The position numbers and the translations under genes were made by a program. The notes under the pieces were generated by a model. The model worked only from the letters and a program-made list of their open reading frames with translations, did no database searches and was not told where the DNA came from. Below, one piece after another: positions 1-5,338 of a DNA stretch of 15,458 nucleotides. Source of the stretch: an uncultured Bacteroidales bacterium (lineage in GTDB: Bacteria; Bacteroidota; Bacteroidia; Bacteroidales; UBA932). The DNA lies in NCBI GenBank assembly GCA_946408295.1, contig CAMJRT010000010.1:1-15458 (forward strand), read 5' to 3'. Position 1 is the stretch's first letter. Each line of letters opens with the position of its first letter.

Positions 1-272
1 TCGTTCTTCCCGTACCACTTCCCGTTGTACTCCCGGGCCGTAGGCTGGAAGGTGACGCGGAGGGGAGTGCCGAGCGGCGTGGACAGGATGCGGTTCACCC
101 TGTCAAGGCCGAAGGCGCTGAAAAGGATCTGACGTTCCTGGAGTTTCCCGTCGGTGTAGGCGATAACGAACTCAACGGACTTCCATTCCTCGTTGTTCTG
201 GTTGAACCCGCCGTTGGGCGTTCCGACCCAGATAAGTTTGCCCTCGAAGGGCGCGATTGCGTTTACTACCAT
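1..272 (-). CDS. DUF3127-like OB-fold protein, partial (C-terminus beyond window)
   Basis: The leftward frame runs from an ATG at 272 off the left edge, so only the first 90 residues are seen. The pattern EEWKSVEFVIAYTD, then RQILFSAFGLDRVNRI, then REYNGKWYGKN matches the Bacteroidota DUF3127 family, a small OB-fold protein thought to bind single-stranded DNA. The closing REYNGKWY is especially typical. The start lies 2 nt after the stop of the exonuclease gene upstream, which suggests translational coupling. With a Sak4-like ATPase and a PD-(D/E)XK nuclease in the same operon, a role as the phage single-strand binding protein of the recombination module is a reasonable inference. The family match is by eye; ssDNA binding is inferred. 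An unrelated OB-fold protein is the main alternative. Confidence 0.75.
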   Translation of the reverse strand, partial: MVVNAIAPFEGKLIWVGTPNGGFNQNNEEWKSVEFVIAYTDGKLQERQILFSAFGLDRVNRILSTPLGTPLRVTFQPTAREYNGKWYGKN

Positions 273-274
273 AG

Positions 275-1093
275 TTATTCTTGATTGAAGATGCGCGGAT
301 GCGTGATAAGGCTTCTATGTTCCTCTATCCAGGGCAGGAAAGCCTCGAGAACCTGCCGTAGGCGGCGCGTTGCCGTGCCGTGGGAGTAATCGTACCATTC
401 GGTCTTTATCTCGCCCGTAATGAGCGGAGAGGCGGCGCTGCCGCCGGACAGCGGGACAACCGTGTACTCGAACCCGGTGATTCCCTCCATCTCCCCGGAT
501 TCAATGAGCGCCCAGGGGTAGAGGTCCTTCTGCCAGCCTTCCGCGAACTTCCCGTAGGCGGAGTAACGGCTCGTACTCTTGAGGTCGTACACCACGTCCC
601 GGAGGATGTAGTCCGCGTCCCCGTAGAGGATGACCGGGCCGAACTCCGTGTCCATCACTGCTTCGCACCTGTGCTGGCAGATAGCGCCCTTGAAATACTC
701 CGCGAGGGAGCGGACGAGGCCGAAGTCATAGACGAACGTGAACCCGTCCAGATGGGCCTCCAGGGCGACGAGGATCTTCTTCGTCGCGTCCGTCTCGCTC
801 ACTTGGTACACCCGTTCGACCTCCATCTCCTCCATCGGCTTGCGGTTGTCCACGATGCAGTCCACGATTTCGTTCAGCGCCGTTCCCTTGCTTGCGGCCT
901 CGGAAGTGAACGGGACGCGGTTGATGGCATCGAGCAGTTCCTGCTCCCGTTTCGCGTAGAAGTCCTCGGGGGACACGGACGGTTCGTCCGCATCCCCGTA
1001 TAAATTTTCCCACGAAGAATCGGCATCAATGAGATCTTGCCACTTGTTGAGTAGCGAAGGGGTTATTCTGTACTTTGCTCTTGATATTTCCAT
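275..1093 (-). CDS. PD-(D/E)XK (RecB/Cas4-like) exonuclease
   Basis: 272 residues. Visible nuclease motifs in order: GTALNEIVD (70-78), the helix motif seen in RecB/AddB-type nucleases; GDADYI (158-163) carrying the first metal-binding Asp; DLKST (170-174) giving the D-x-K catalytic pair; and QKDLY (188-192), the QxxxY motif. Length and motif order fit phage RecB-family exonucleases that make 3' single-stranded ends for annealing or recombination. It follows the Sak4-like gene and precedes the DUF3127 gene, a usual recombination trio. The start ATG at 1093 is supported by a perfect AGGAGG six nt upstream. Oddly, the Shine-Dalgarno sequence, the start and the first 9 codons lie inside the 3' end of the HNH gene. 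Exact activity (exo versus endo, 5'-3' polarity) cannot be told from sequence. Confidence 0.85.
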   Translation of the reverse strand: MEISRAKYRITPSLLNKWQDLIDADSSWENLYGDADEPSVSPEDFYAKREQELLDAINRVPFTSEAASKGTALNEIVDCIVDNRKPMEEMEVERVYQVSETDATKKILVALEAHLDGFTFVYDFGLVRSLAEYFKGAICQHRCEAVMDTEFGPVILYGDADYILRDVVYDLKSTSRYSAYGKFAEGWQKDLYPWALIESGEMEGITGFEYTVVPLSGGSAASPLITGEIKTEWYDYSHGTATRRLRQVLEAFLPWIEEHRSLITHPRIFNQE

Positions 1094-1719
1094 TTGTATC
1101 CTCCTGCGGTTTTTCGTCTTCCACTTAAAACTCCGAAAATGTTACTTGGGCGTTTTCCGATATGCCTTGCTGCCGCTCTAACGGATTGGAAAACTCTTAT
1201 TTCCTCTCCTTCGCTATTTATTTGGATAACAGGTTTTGAGTAGGACTCTGCTAATCTTGAAATAAAAGCGCTGTATGATTCAGTCTCCTTCCATTTTTCT
1301 CTCGATTGTTTCCACTTTTCGATTGATTCGGGAGTTTTTATTTGCCCCTTATGTGAATTTGAACTGTGGATTTTAGAAAGAGGATTGTTGGAGTTCTCTT
1401 TAATTGAGCACCAGCGAAGGTTATCAAGGCGATTGTCGGTTTTAATCGTGTTGATGTGGTCGATACACGGCTTATTCTCCGGGTTTGGGATAAAAGCGAT
1501 GGCCAATAAACGATGGAGTGTTGCAAATCTTGAATGGTTATTATTCCAAAGGAGATAACCGTAATATCCGTTCCTCATTAAAGATGGAGTTTTAATATGT
1601 CCCGTCTTTAGGGTACGAAGGCGGCCAAGAGAAGAAATCTCATAGATGCCTTCGTACCCATTAACGGGTCTCCATTCTTCGTTACTCGGATGGCTCGTTT
1701 GATTTCTTGTCGCTGACAT
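1063..1719 (-). CDS. NUMOD4-HNH-NUMOD1 homing-type endonuclease
   Basis: 218 residues from the ATG at 1719. The longer frame to 1833 has a Ser/Arg-rich low-quality N-terminus inside the ATPase gene and is not used. Domains: NUMOD4 at about 16-40 (WRPVNGYEGIYEISSLGRLR); HNH nuclease core at about 69-104 with H69, H88, N90 and a DNLRWCS ending; NUMOD1 DNA-reading helix at about 162-201 (PVIQINSEGEEIRVFQSVRAAA); closing GGYKWKY at 206-212. This is the standard architecture of free-standing phage homing endonucleases. The gene overlaps the ATPase stop by 38 nt and the exonuclease start by 31 nt, as if it had been inserted between two adjacent genes. Function is inferred from domains: a selfish nicking/cleaving enzyme rather than a contributor to recombination. 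Target is unknown. Confidence 0.9.
   Translation of the reverse strand: MSATRNQTSHPSNEEWRPVNGYEGIYEISSLGRLRTLKTGHIKTPSLMRNGYYGYLLWNNNHSRFATLHRLLAIAFIPNPENKPCIDHINTIKTDNRLDNLRWCSIKENSNNPLSKIHSSNSHKGQIKTPESIEKWKQSREKWKETESYSAFISRLAESYSKPVIQINSEGEEIRVFQSVRAAARHIGKRPSNIFGVLSGRRKTAGGYKWKYQEQSTE
1100..1105 (-). promoter_or_regulatory. Shine-Dalgarno AGGAGG inside the HNH gene
   Basis: The leftward strand reads AGGAGG, six bases, then ATG at 1093. The same bases are the Ala-Gly-Gly codons of the conserved C-terminal GGYKWKY of the HNH protein. It fixes the start of the exonuclease gene and is unusual here, because most other genes in the window lack a strong SD. Confidence 0.8.
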
Positions 1720-2710
1720 AGGCTTTCTTCTCCTTGTCGTACTTGCACCCGAGTTCCTTCGCCCGTGCGTTGAGGGCCTTCGCGAGGACGAGCCGGCTGT
1801 CGTAGATGACCTCCACCTCCGCGAGTGCGGCAAGCACCTTGTTCAGTTGCTTGACGTTCTCGGCCAGGGAGATGGTCTTCTTCCCCTCCGCGACGAGTTT
1901 CGCGTAGCGGGTGTTCAGTTCCTCCTTCTTCAACTGGTTCTCCTCATAGAGGCCGATAACCTCGGAGAGGAAGGTGTTGGGAGCGGTCACGTTGCCGACC
2001 GCGTCGGCAACCACGGGGACCTCCATCACGTTCGGGAGGAAACAGGTGTTCTTCGCGGTGAACTGCTTTGCGAGGCCGGAGCCGTCGTTGCCCCAGAAAA
2101 GGAGGCGCTTGCCGCCGATGTTGGTGAGATAACCGGCGAGGTCAATCTCCGTCATAAGGTCCGTTTCGGACGAACCGCCGATGATGGGGGAGACCTTAAT
2201 ATCGTCGCCTACCTTGCTCTCCTGGGCGTGGGCGATGAAGACCACGTTCTTCCCCATAGCGAGGCATTGGCTCACGAAATCCTTGAACATGCGCTTTCGT
2301 GCGCCGTAACCCTTGAGGGAGAGCGACCCGTCGCGCTGACGGAGCGCGGGATTGGTCCGCATGAGGGATTCGGACATCGCGTCAAGCAGTTTGCCGACGG
2401 TATCCACGACCACGGTCTCGAAGGGAAGGTTGCGGATCTCGTCCAATGCCCCGAGGACGGAAGGCTCGTCCTCCCCGTTGGACTTGTTGGCCGGGTTCGG
2501 CATCCACGGGAGGGGCTTGCCGTTCAGTCCCTGAACGACCGGGCAGCGGTGCGCGGCGAGGGTTCTTCCTACACCTCCGTCCATATCCAGAAGGACGGGT
2601 TTCGGTGCGGAGATAGCGAGGGTGGTCTTTCCGTCTCCGGGGGAGCCATAGACCAGCATCACGAGGTTCCGTTTCTCGGTAATCTCGGAGGGTTGTTTGA
2701 TGAATGACAT
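1682..2710 (-). CDS. Sak4-like RecA-fold ATPase / recombinase
   Basis: 342 residues. Walker A is GSPGDGKTT (22-30), Walker B is ETVVVD (98-103), and NVVFIAHAQE (155-164) is the sensor-like strand seen in phage nucleotide-binding proteins of the AAA_24/Sak4 group. Family knowledge: Sak4 proteins are RecA-related single-strand annealing/recombination proteins of phages, often encoded with an SSB and an exonuclease; both types lie downstream here. Residues from about 255 to 342 are helical, rich in Lys/Glu, and extend beyond the usual Sak4 core length. The last 12 codons plus the stop overlap the HNH gene start. The ATG at 2710 follows an A-rich AAACACAC leader instead of an SD. Annotation as an ATPase is secure; the Sak4 assignment is likely. 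Confidence 0.85.
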   Translation of the reverse strand: MSFIKQPSEITEKRNLVMLVYGSPGDGKTTLAISAPKPVLLDMDGGVGRTLAAHRCPVVQGLNGKPLPWMPNPANKSNGEDEPSVLGALDEIRNLPFETVVVDTVGKLLDAMSESLMRTNPALRQRDGSLSLKGYGARKRMFKDFVSQCLAMGKNVVFIAHAQESKVGDDIKVSPIIGGSSETDLMTEIDLAGYLTNIGGKRLLFWGNDGSGLAKQFTAKNTCFLPNVMEVPVVADAVGNVTAPNTFLSEVIGLYEENQLKKEELNTRYAKLVAEGKKTISLAENVKQLNKVLAALAEVEVIYDSRLVLAKALNARAKELGCKYDKEKKAYVSDKKSNEPSE

Positions 2711-2729
2711 GTGTGTTTTATTTTAGGGT

Positions 2730-2963
2730 TTAACCTTGAATCCAGTAGCACTTGACCCTTTTGCCCGTGGGCGTAGTCACGAACTCGGACTTGATTTCGT
2801 GTCCGTCTGCGCGGAGGTCTGCGATACGCGCCCCGAGACGGAACGAGCCGAACTTCTCCAGGGCCTCGATGGGGGTGATGCGGTTGCCCGCTTTCATGTA
2901 GGCGAGAATCCGCTTCGCCTGGGATGCGGAACTCTGCTCATTGGGGTTTAGATTATCTTTCAT
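2730..2963 (-). CDS. Small winged-helix (HTH_39-like) DNA-binding protein
   Basis: 77 residues. The pattern AKRILAYMKAGNRITPIEAL, then FGSFRLGARIADLRADGHEI, then GKRVKCYWI is the phage helix-turn-helix fold often labelled HTH_39: helix, turn, recognition helix with RLGARI.DLR, and a beta wing. It lies 19 nt upstream of the Sak4-like gene and overlaps the end of the second HNH gene by 11 nt. Such proteins are common just ahead of phage recombination or replication genes, but their specific role is unknown. A local regulator or a replication accessory factor are both possible. Confidence 0.75.
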   Translation of the reverse strand: MKDNLNPNEQSSASQAKRILAYMKAGNRITPIEALEKFGSFRLGARIADLRADGHEIKSEFVTTPTGKRVKCYWIQG

Positions 2964-3441
2964 TACGTGTTGTGTGTTTTGATTTCGTTTTCTTTATCGG
3001 GGATAAAACTTCTTCGATGGGTTTTCCAGAATTGAGTCTATAAAAGACGCCGGTCGGAGTGAGGCCGATTTCTTTTGCCCAATCTTGTACGCATTGCGTC
3101 TTCCCGTTAAATGTAAGAAACCGGTTTCTGCGATTATTCCTGTTCTGCTCTTGGTATGTTGCCCATCTGCAATTCTCGGGAGTATAATTTCCATTAACGT
3201 CAATTCTATCTATTGTTAGTCCTGGAGCATATCCGTGTTGCATGGCCCATTCGCGAAATACCGAGAAATCTTCCCATTCATCACAAACACTAATTCCTCG
3301 CCCTCCATAGAGAGGGTATTTCCTGTTGTAGGGGCTTCTACATCTTTCGCGCATGGCTACCCATACATGAAACAGCCGAGTTCCAGATCCGCCATGAAAA
3401 GGCTTTCCGTTTCTTGAGTGTGGTCTATTCTTGTCCTTCAT
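2953..3441 (-). CDS. HNH-like (YGGRGI family) homing-type endonuclease
   Basis: 162 residues. The core is RLFHVWVAMRERC (22-34), YGGRGISVCDEW (45-56), LTIDRIDVNGNYTPENCRW (75-93) and QEQNRN (97-102), the signature of small phage HNH endonucleases often mislabelled AP2-domain proteins. Residues 107-147 form a C-terminal DNA-reading module (NGKTQCVQDWAKEIGLTPTG...). The start overlaps the previous 51-aa gene by 17 nt and the stop overlaps the next gene by 11 nt, so the gene sits flush between two phage genes. It shares its core and C-terminal module with the third HNH gene at 6458-7354. It is probably a selfish element; the target is not visible. Confidence 0.85.
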   Translation of the reverse strand: MKDKNRPHSRNGKPFHGGSGTRLFHVWVAMRERCRSPYNRKYPLYGGRGISVCDEWEDFSVFREWAMQHGYAPGLTIDRIDVNGNYTPENCRWATYQEQNRNNRRNRFLTFNGKTQCVQDWAKEIGLTPTGVFYRLNSGKPIEEVLSPIKKTKSKHTTRNER

Positions 3442-3580
3442 ATCGTAAAGAATTTTCGTCTGCTATGATGGCCTTCCCGTTGTTGAGAAGGACGAGCCAG
3501 CCGAGGGGGTGCATCCCTACGATCGTCCCGTAGTACACCCTGTTCACGGCGTTCCATTCAACCGCGTCTCCCTCTTTCAT
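3425..3580 (-). CDS. 51-aa hypothetical protein, possibly SH3-like barrel
   Basis: The ATG at 3580 is preferred because the upstream extension of the frame (to 3715) is antisense-like, Ser/Arg-rich sequence lying within another gene. The protein reads as alternating beta strands: GDAVEWN, VYYGTIVGM, GWLVLLNNG, KAIIAD. That is compatible with a small five-strand barrel. I do not recognise a named family. It overlaps the 59-aa membrane protein gene by 23 nt upstream and the HNH start by 17 nt downstream, which fits a compact phage operon. Confidence 0.6.
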   Translation of the reverse strand: MKEGDAVEWNAVNRVYYGTIVGMHPLGWLVLLNNGKAIIADENSLRYEGQE

Positions 3581-3737
3581 GGCCCAATCGGTTATAGATG
3601 TATGCGCCAATGACCGCAGCGGCCATGAAACCGAGCGTCCACGGGAGGCAGATGCTCCCGTCGGGGTTCTCCGCCCCGGCGAGGATGATTGAAAGGAGGC
3701 AGACCGTGCCTGCAAGCGTTCTAAGTAACTTCTTCAT
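3558..3737 (-). CDS. 59-aa small membrane protein, hypothetical
   Basis: The start at ATG 3737 gives MKKLLRTLAGTVCLLSIILA, a signal-peptide-like or first membrane segment, followed by a short loop (ENPDGS) and a second hydrophobic stretch WTLGFMAAAVIGAYIYNRL. The end is positively charged (GHERGRRG). A two-helix hairpin in the inner membrane is the likely topology. No family is recognised. An alternative TTG start at 3809 would add 24 polar residues that look like translated leader and is rejected. The gene overlaps the next one by 23 nt and is preceded by the hairpin-rich region at 3766-3982. Confidence 0.55.
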   Translation of the reverse strand: MKKLLRTLAGTVCLLSIILAGAENPDGSICLPWTLGFMAAAVIGAYIYNRLGHERGRRG

Positions 3738-4048
3738 ATCGCGTTTCGTTAGTTTTCCGTTAAGAACGGACGGGAGTTCACACCCGCGTCCGTTCACCCA
3801 TTCGGACAATAGGATTGCTTGTAGAGCCTTTCGGCTCGGAACCCCGGATCGGTATCACCCTTTCCGGGATTTGGTTTTGAGAAACTACATCTGGAGATTT
3901 ACACTCCGCGCCCTCCTTGTAGGCGCATATTGGGGTTTAACATGGTTCCGAAAGAAACCCGGATGAACCGCGGAGACCCGGGCTGTTTTAAACACACAAT
4001 TAGAAGGAATCAATATGAAGAATATATGAAAGTAAAGCGTGAATAATG
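3738..4048. other. Gene-free, hairpin-rich stretch; possible structured leader or ncRNA
   Basis: No convincing protein gene lies here. Six possible stem-loops follow each other: 3766-3772/3787-3793 (7 bp), 3824-3828/3833-3837 (GAGCC stem; on the leftward strand a GAAA tetraloop), 3842-3848/3863-3869 (6 bp plus a G-U), 3893-3896/3904-3907, 3908-3912/3922-3926 (GCGCC stem) and 3958-3962/3978-3982. The GNRA loop favours a leftward RNA. It could be the 5' leader of the small membrane gene or a separate small RNA. No promoter match was found next to it. Structure is drawn by eye only. Confidence 0.4.
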
Positions 4049-4324
4049 TTACCCTTGAACTTGTCGCGGCTCCTTCGCCTCACGGCGGTTTTTATACTTC
4101 ATGACATCCTCCAGCAGTATGCCCGTGCTGTGTCCTATCGTCCTTCGGACGAGTTTACCGGTCCTTACGAGGAAGGAGACATACCCGTAGGCGTACCCCA
4201 GGATTCGTGCGGCCTCCCTGCATGAGACCAGCACCTCCGGGACGCGCAGTCCCTCTATGCTTTTCCTCAACCCTTTGATAAGTTCGCGGTCCTCGGGAGA
4301 CAGCGATACGATGGCATCTTGCAT
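4049..4324 (-). CDS. Excisionase-like helix-turn-helix protein
   Basis: 91 residues. The central part SCREAARILGYAYGYVSFLV, then RTGKLVRRTIGHSTGILLED, matches the MerR/excisionase-like HTH_17 fold: the helix-turn-helix is followed by a wing with the basic RTGKLVRRTIG strand and a short helix. Such proteins in Bacteroidota mobile elements act as recombination directionality factors or local regulators. It is the second gene of the leftward transcript that starts at the immunity promoter, starting 2 nt after the preceding stop, which suits an excisionase made upon induction. The four AAAGTACCGAA copies beside the integrase could be its or the integrase's sites; this is inference. Confidence 0.65.
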   Translation of the reverse strand: MQDAIVSLSPEDRELIKGLRKSIEGLRVPEVLVSCREAARILGYAYGYVSFLVRTGKLVRRTIGHSTGILLEDVMKYKNRREAKEPRQVQG

Positions 4325-4326
4325 GG

Positions 4327-4551
4327 CTACGATAATTTAACGGTGATGATCACTTTCCTTTCGGCCTTGTTCACGTTGAAGTTATAGGTCCTGCCCAGGC
4401 CATCGGAATTAAGGGAGTAGCCTATCGCCTTGCACGAATGGATATCGGCCACGCTCGGAAAGGCAAATGAACTCTCCCCAACCTCGAGGGATTTCAGGAA
4501 CTCCGTCCATCTTCGCTTGTTAATTAGGTCATACAACTTAAATGTGTCCAT
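4327..4551 (-). CDS. 74-aa hypothetical protein, first gene of the leftward operon
   Basis: The ATG at 4551 (MDTFKLYDLINKRRWTEF) is preferred over an in-frame ATG at 4575, which lies just 2 nt from the leader hairpin. The protein has a charged N-terminal helix, a middle FAFPSVADIHSCKAIGYSLN that could form a short recognition helix, and a beta end (RTYNFNVNKAERKVIITVKL). No family recognised. Its stop is 2 nt ahead of the excisionase-like start, so the two are probably translationally coupled. As the first gene under repressor control it could be a second regulator (a Cro-like role), but no motif proves it. Confidence 0.6.
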   Translation of the reverse strand: MDTFKLYDLINKRRWTEFLKSLEVGESSFAFPSVADIHSCKAIGYSLNSDGLGRTYNFNVNKAERKVIITVKLS

Positions 4552-4577
4552 AATTTTTAGGTTGGTTATTTGCAAAA

Positions 4578-4658
4578 GAGCCGGGAAGTGCCTATCTTGG
4601 CATAGAAAATTGATTGGCGTCGGTTTTCAGTTGTCGGTGTTAGGACACCTCCCGGCTC
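4578..4658 (-). promoter_or_regulatory. Long hairpin leader, possible attenuator
   Basis: Arms at 4578-4590 and 4646-4658 pair 13 bp with one G-U (GAGCCGGGA / TCCCGGCTC core). The loop is 55 nt and holds a small inner hairpin (TGCC 4589-4592 / GGCA 4599-4602) that would compete with the last bases of the outer stem. On the leftward transcript the closing arm is followed by TTTT. It lies between the leftward promoter and the first gene, so it would be a 5' untranslated leader, terminator-like in shape. Confidence 0.5.
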
Positions 4659-4666
4659 TATGTTTG
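4659..4666 (+). promoter_or_regulatory. Candidate -7 box (TATGTTTG) for the repressor gene
   Basis: TATGTTTG matches the Bacteroidota -7 element TAnnTTTG and lies 78 nt before the repressor ATG. No good TTTG/TTG is found 19-21 nt upstream, so the call is tentative. If real, the operator arms at 4687-4744 lie in the transcribed leader, so repression would act as a roadblock. Confidence 0.35.
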
Positions 4667-4680
4667 TTAGTTACCAACGG

Positions 4681-4711
4681 CAAATATAGCATATTGTCCT
4701 AATATCTGCAA
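4681..4711 (-). promoter_or_regulatory. Leftward -33/-7 promoter of the recombination operon
   Basis: On the leftward strand TTG at 4711-4709 is separated by exactly 20 nt from TATATTTG at 4688-4681, the Bacteroidota -33/-7 arrangement. The left operator arm (4687-4702) lies between and overlaps these boxes, as expected for repression by the neighbouring XRE protein. Confidence 0.7.
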
Positions 4712-4744
4712 GAAAAATTTTAACAAATTTAGGACAATGTGCTA
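4687..4744. promoter_or_regulatory. Repressor operator: 16-bp inverted repeat
   Basis: Arms TAGCATATTGTCCTAA (4687-4702) and TTAGGACAATGTGCTA (4729-4744) match as an inverted repeat at 15 of 16 positions, with a 26-nt AT-rich spacer. The right arm ends on the A of the repressor start codon, and the left arm sits in the leftward promoter. A third half-site, TTAGGACA, is at 4640-4647. The arrangement predicts control of the leftward operon together with autoregulation. Confidence 0.75.
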
Positions 4745-5106
4745 TGGCGAAAAAGAACGAAGACTACGACATTACTCCTGTTCGTATGCGTTTACAGGAG
4801 TATCTGGCCTCCGAACACTTGAACAACCGGAGGTTTGAGGAGAAATGCGGACTTTACAACGGGTTTGTCCGCGCCCTTGATTCAAAGATTTCTTTCGAGT
4901 CCCTTGCTAAAATCGGAGGGCAATGTCCTAACTTGAATTTAGGATGGGTGTTCTCCGGAGTGGGCGAGATGATTATCGGCCAAAAGCCGGATCTCGTATC
5001 GGCCCAGGTCGCAACGTCCGTGAACATGGAGAACGTGCAGGCCGTTTTCATTACGAACGTGGATGCCATAGCGACTGCGGTGGCGAAGGTCCTGGAGAAC
5101 AAATAA
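4744..5106 (+). CDS. XRE-family phage repressor (CI-like)
   Basis: 120 residues. The N-terminal domain (about 10-80) has the layout of Bacteroidota XRE repressors: MRLQEYLASEHLNNRRFEEK, CGLYNGFVRAL (helix-turn-helix with the NGFV recognition helix), SFESLAKIGGQCPNLNLGWV, and FSGVGEMI. The last ~35 residues (VNMENVQAVFITNVDAIATA) are hydrophobic/helical and probably mediate oligomerisation. There is no LexA-type Ser-Lys protease domain, so release would not be by classical self-cleavage. It is the only rightward gene in its neighbourhood apart from the integrase, stands divergent from the leftward operon, and its start overlaps the operator dyad, all typical for the lysogeny repressor. Confidence 0.85.
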   Translation: MAKKNEDYDITPVRMRLQEYLASEHLNNRRFEEKCGLYNGFVRALDSKISFESLAKIGGQCPNLNLGWVFSGVGEMIIGQKPDLVSAQVATSVNMENVQAVFITNVDAIATAVAKVLENK

Positions 5107-5128
5107 AAGTACCGAAGAAAGTACCGAA
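5106..5128 (+). repeat. Two direct copies of AAAGTACCGAA
   Basis: AAAGTACCGAA occurs at 5106-5116 and 5118-5128, a 12-bp period, the first copy starting on the last base of the repressor stop codon. Two further copies form a palindrome at 5303-5326, next to the integrase. They are candidate arm-type sites for the integrase or sites for the excisionase-like protein. Confidence 0.65.
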
Positions 5129-5338
5129 AGGGAAAAATAACGCGCTCCAACCGCTCTGGGTGGCAATATATGTAACCCGAGCGGGGGTACGAGGAAGAGA
5201 GTGCGTAATTCATTGATTATCACTCTCTTCCTTTCATTATCAAGCAGTTACGAATATGGAATATGTACTATAATAAATATAGTATTAGGAATAATTAAGA
5301 AAAAAGTACCGAAGTTTCGGTACTTTGGAGGACGGACA
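5107..5338. other. Candidate attP region between repressor and integrase
   Basis: This 232-bp gene-free stretch directly precedes the integrase, the usual place for attP. It contains the AAAGTACCGAA copies at both ends, a 12-bp inverted repeat with a 17-nt loop (AGGAAGAGAGTG 5192-5203 / CACTCTCTTCCT 5221-5232) and an AT-rich palindrome TACTATA-ATAAA-TATAGTA (5266-5284). The 12-bp repeat could instead be the terminator of the repressor gene, but it is followed only by TTTC. Which element is the crossover core cannot be decided from the window. Confidence 0.5.
5303..5326. repeat. Palindromic pair of AAAGTACCGAA copies
   Basis: AAAGTACCGAA at 5303-5313 faces TTCGGTACTTT at 5316-5326 with only 2 nt between. 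It ends right before the integrase SD (GGAGGA at 5327-5332), so binding or hairpin formation here would affect integrase expression. Confidence 0.65.

Noticed and set aside
1720..1833. N-terminal extension of the first HNH gene
   Set aside because: It is an out-of-frame reading of the Sak4-like gene, Ser/Arg-rich and without domain content.
3824..3869. Possible tRNA on the leftward strand (GGTTCCGAGCC resembles a T-loop)
   Set aside because: No acceptor, D or anticodon arms can be folded around it.
3778..3936. Leftward frame of about 50 codons across the hairpin-rich region
   Set aside because: It has no usable start codon near its beginning, and the stems are better explained as RNA or DNA structure.
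3598..3966. Rightward frame of 122 codons
   Set aside because: It is antisense to the 59-aa membrane gene and to the hairpin-rich stretch, with no leader; treated as a shadow.
5201..5338. N-terminal extension of the integrase
   Set aside because: The extension translates the attP-like DNA; the ATG at 5339 has a good SD and begins at the normal arm-binding domain.
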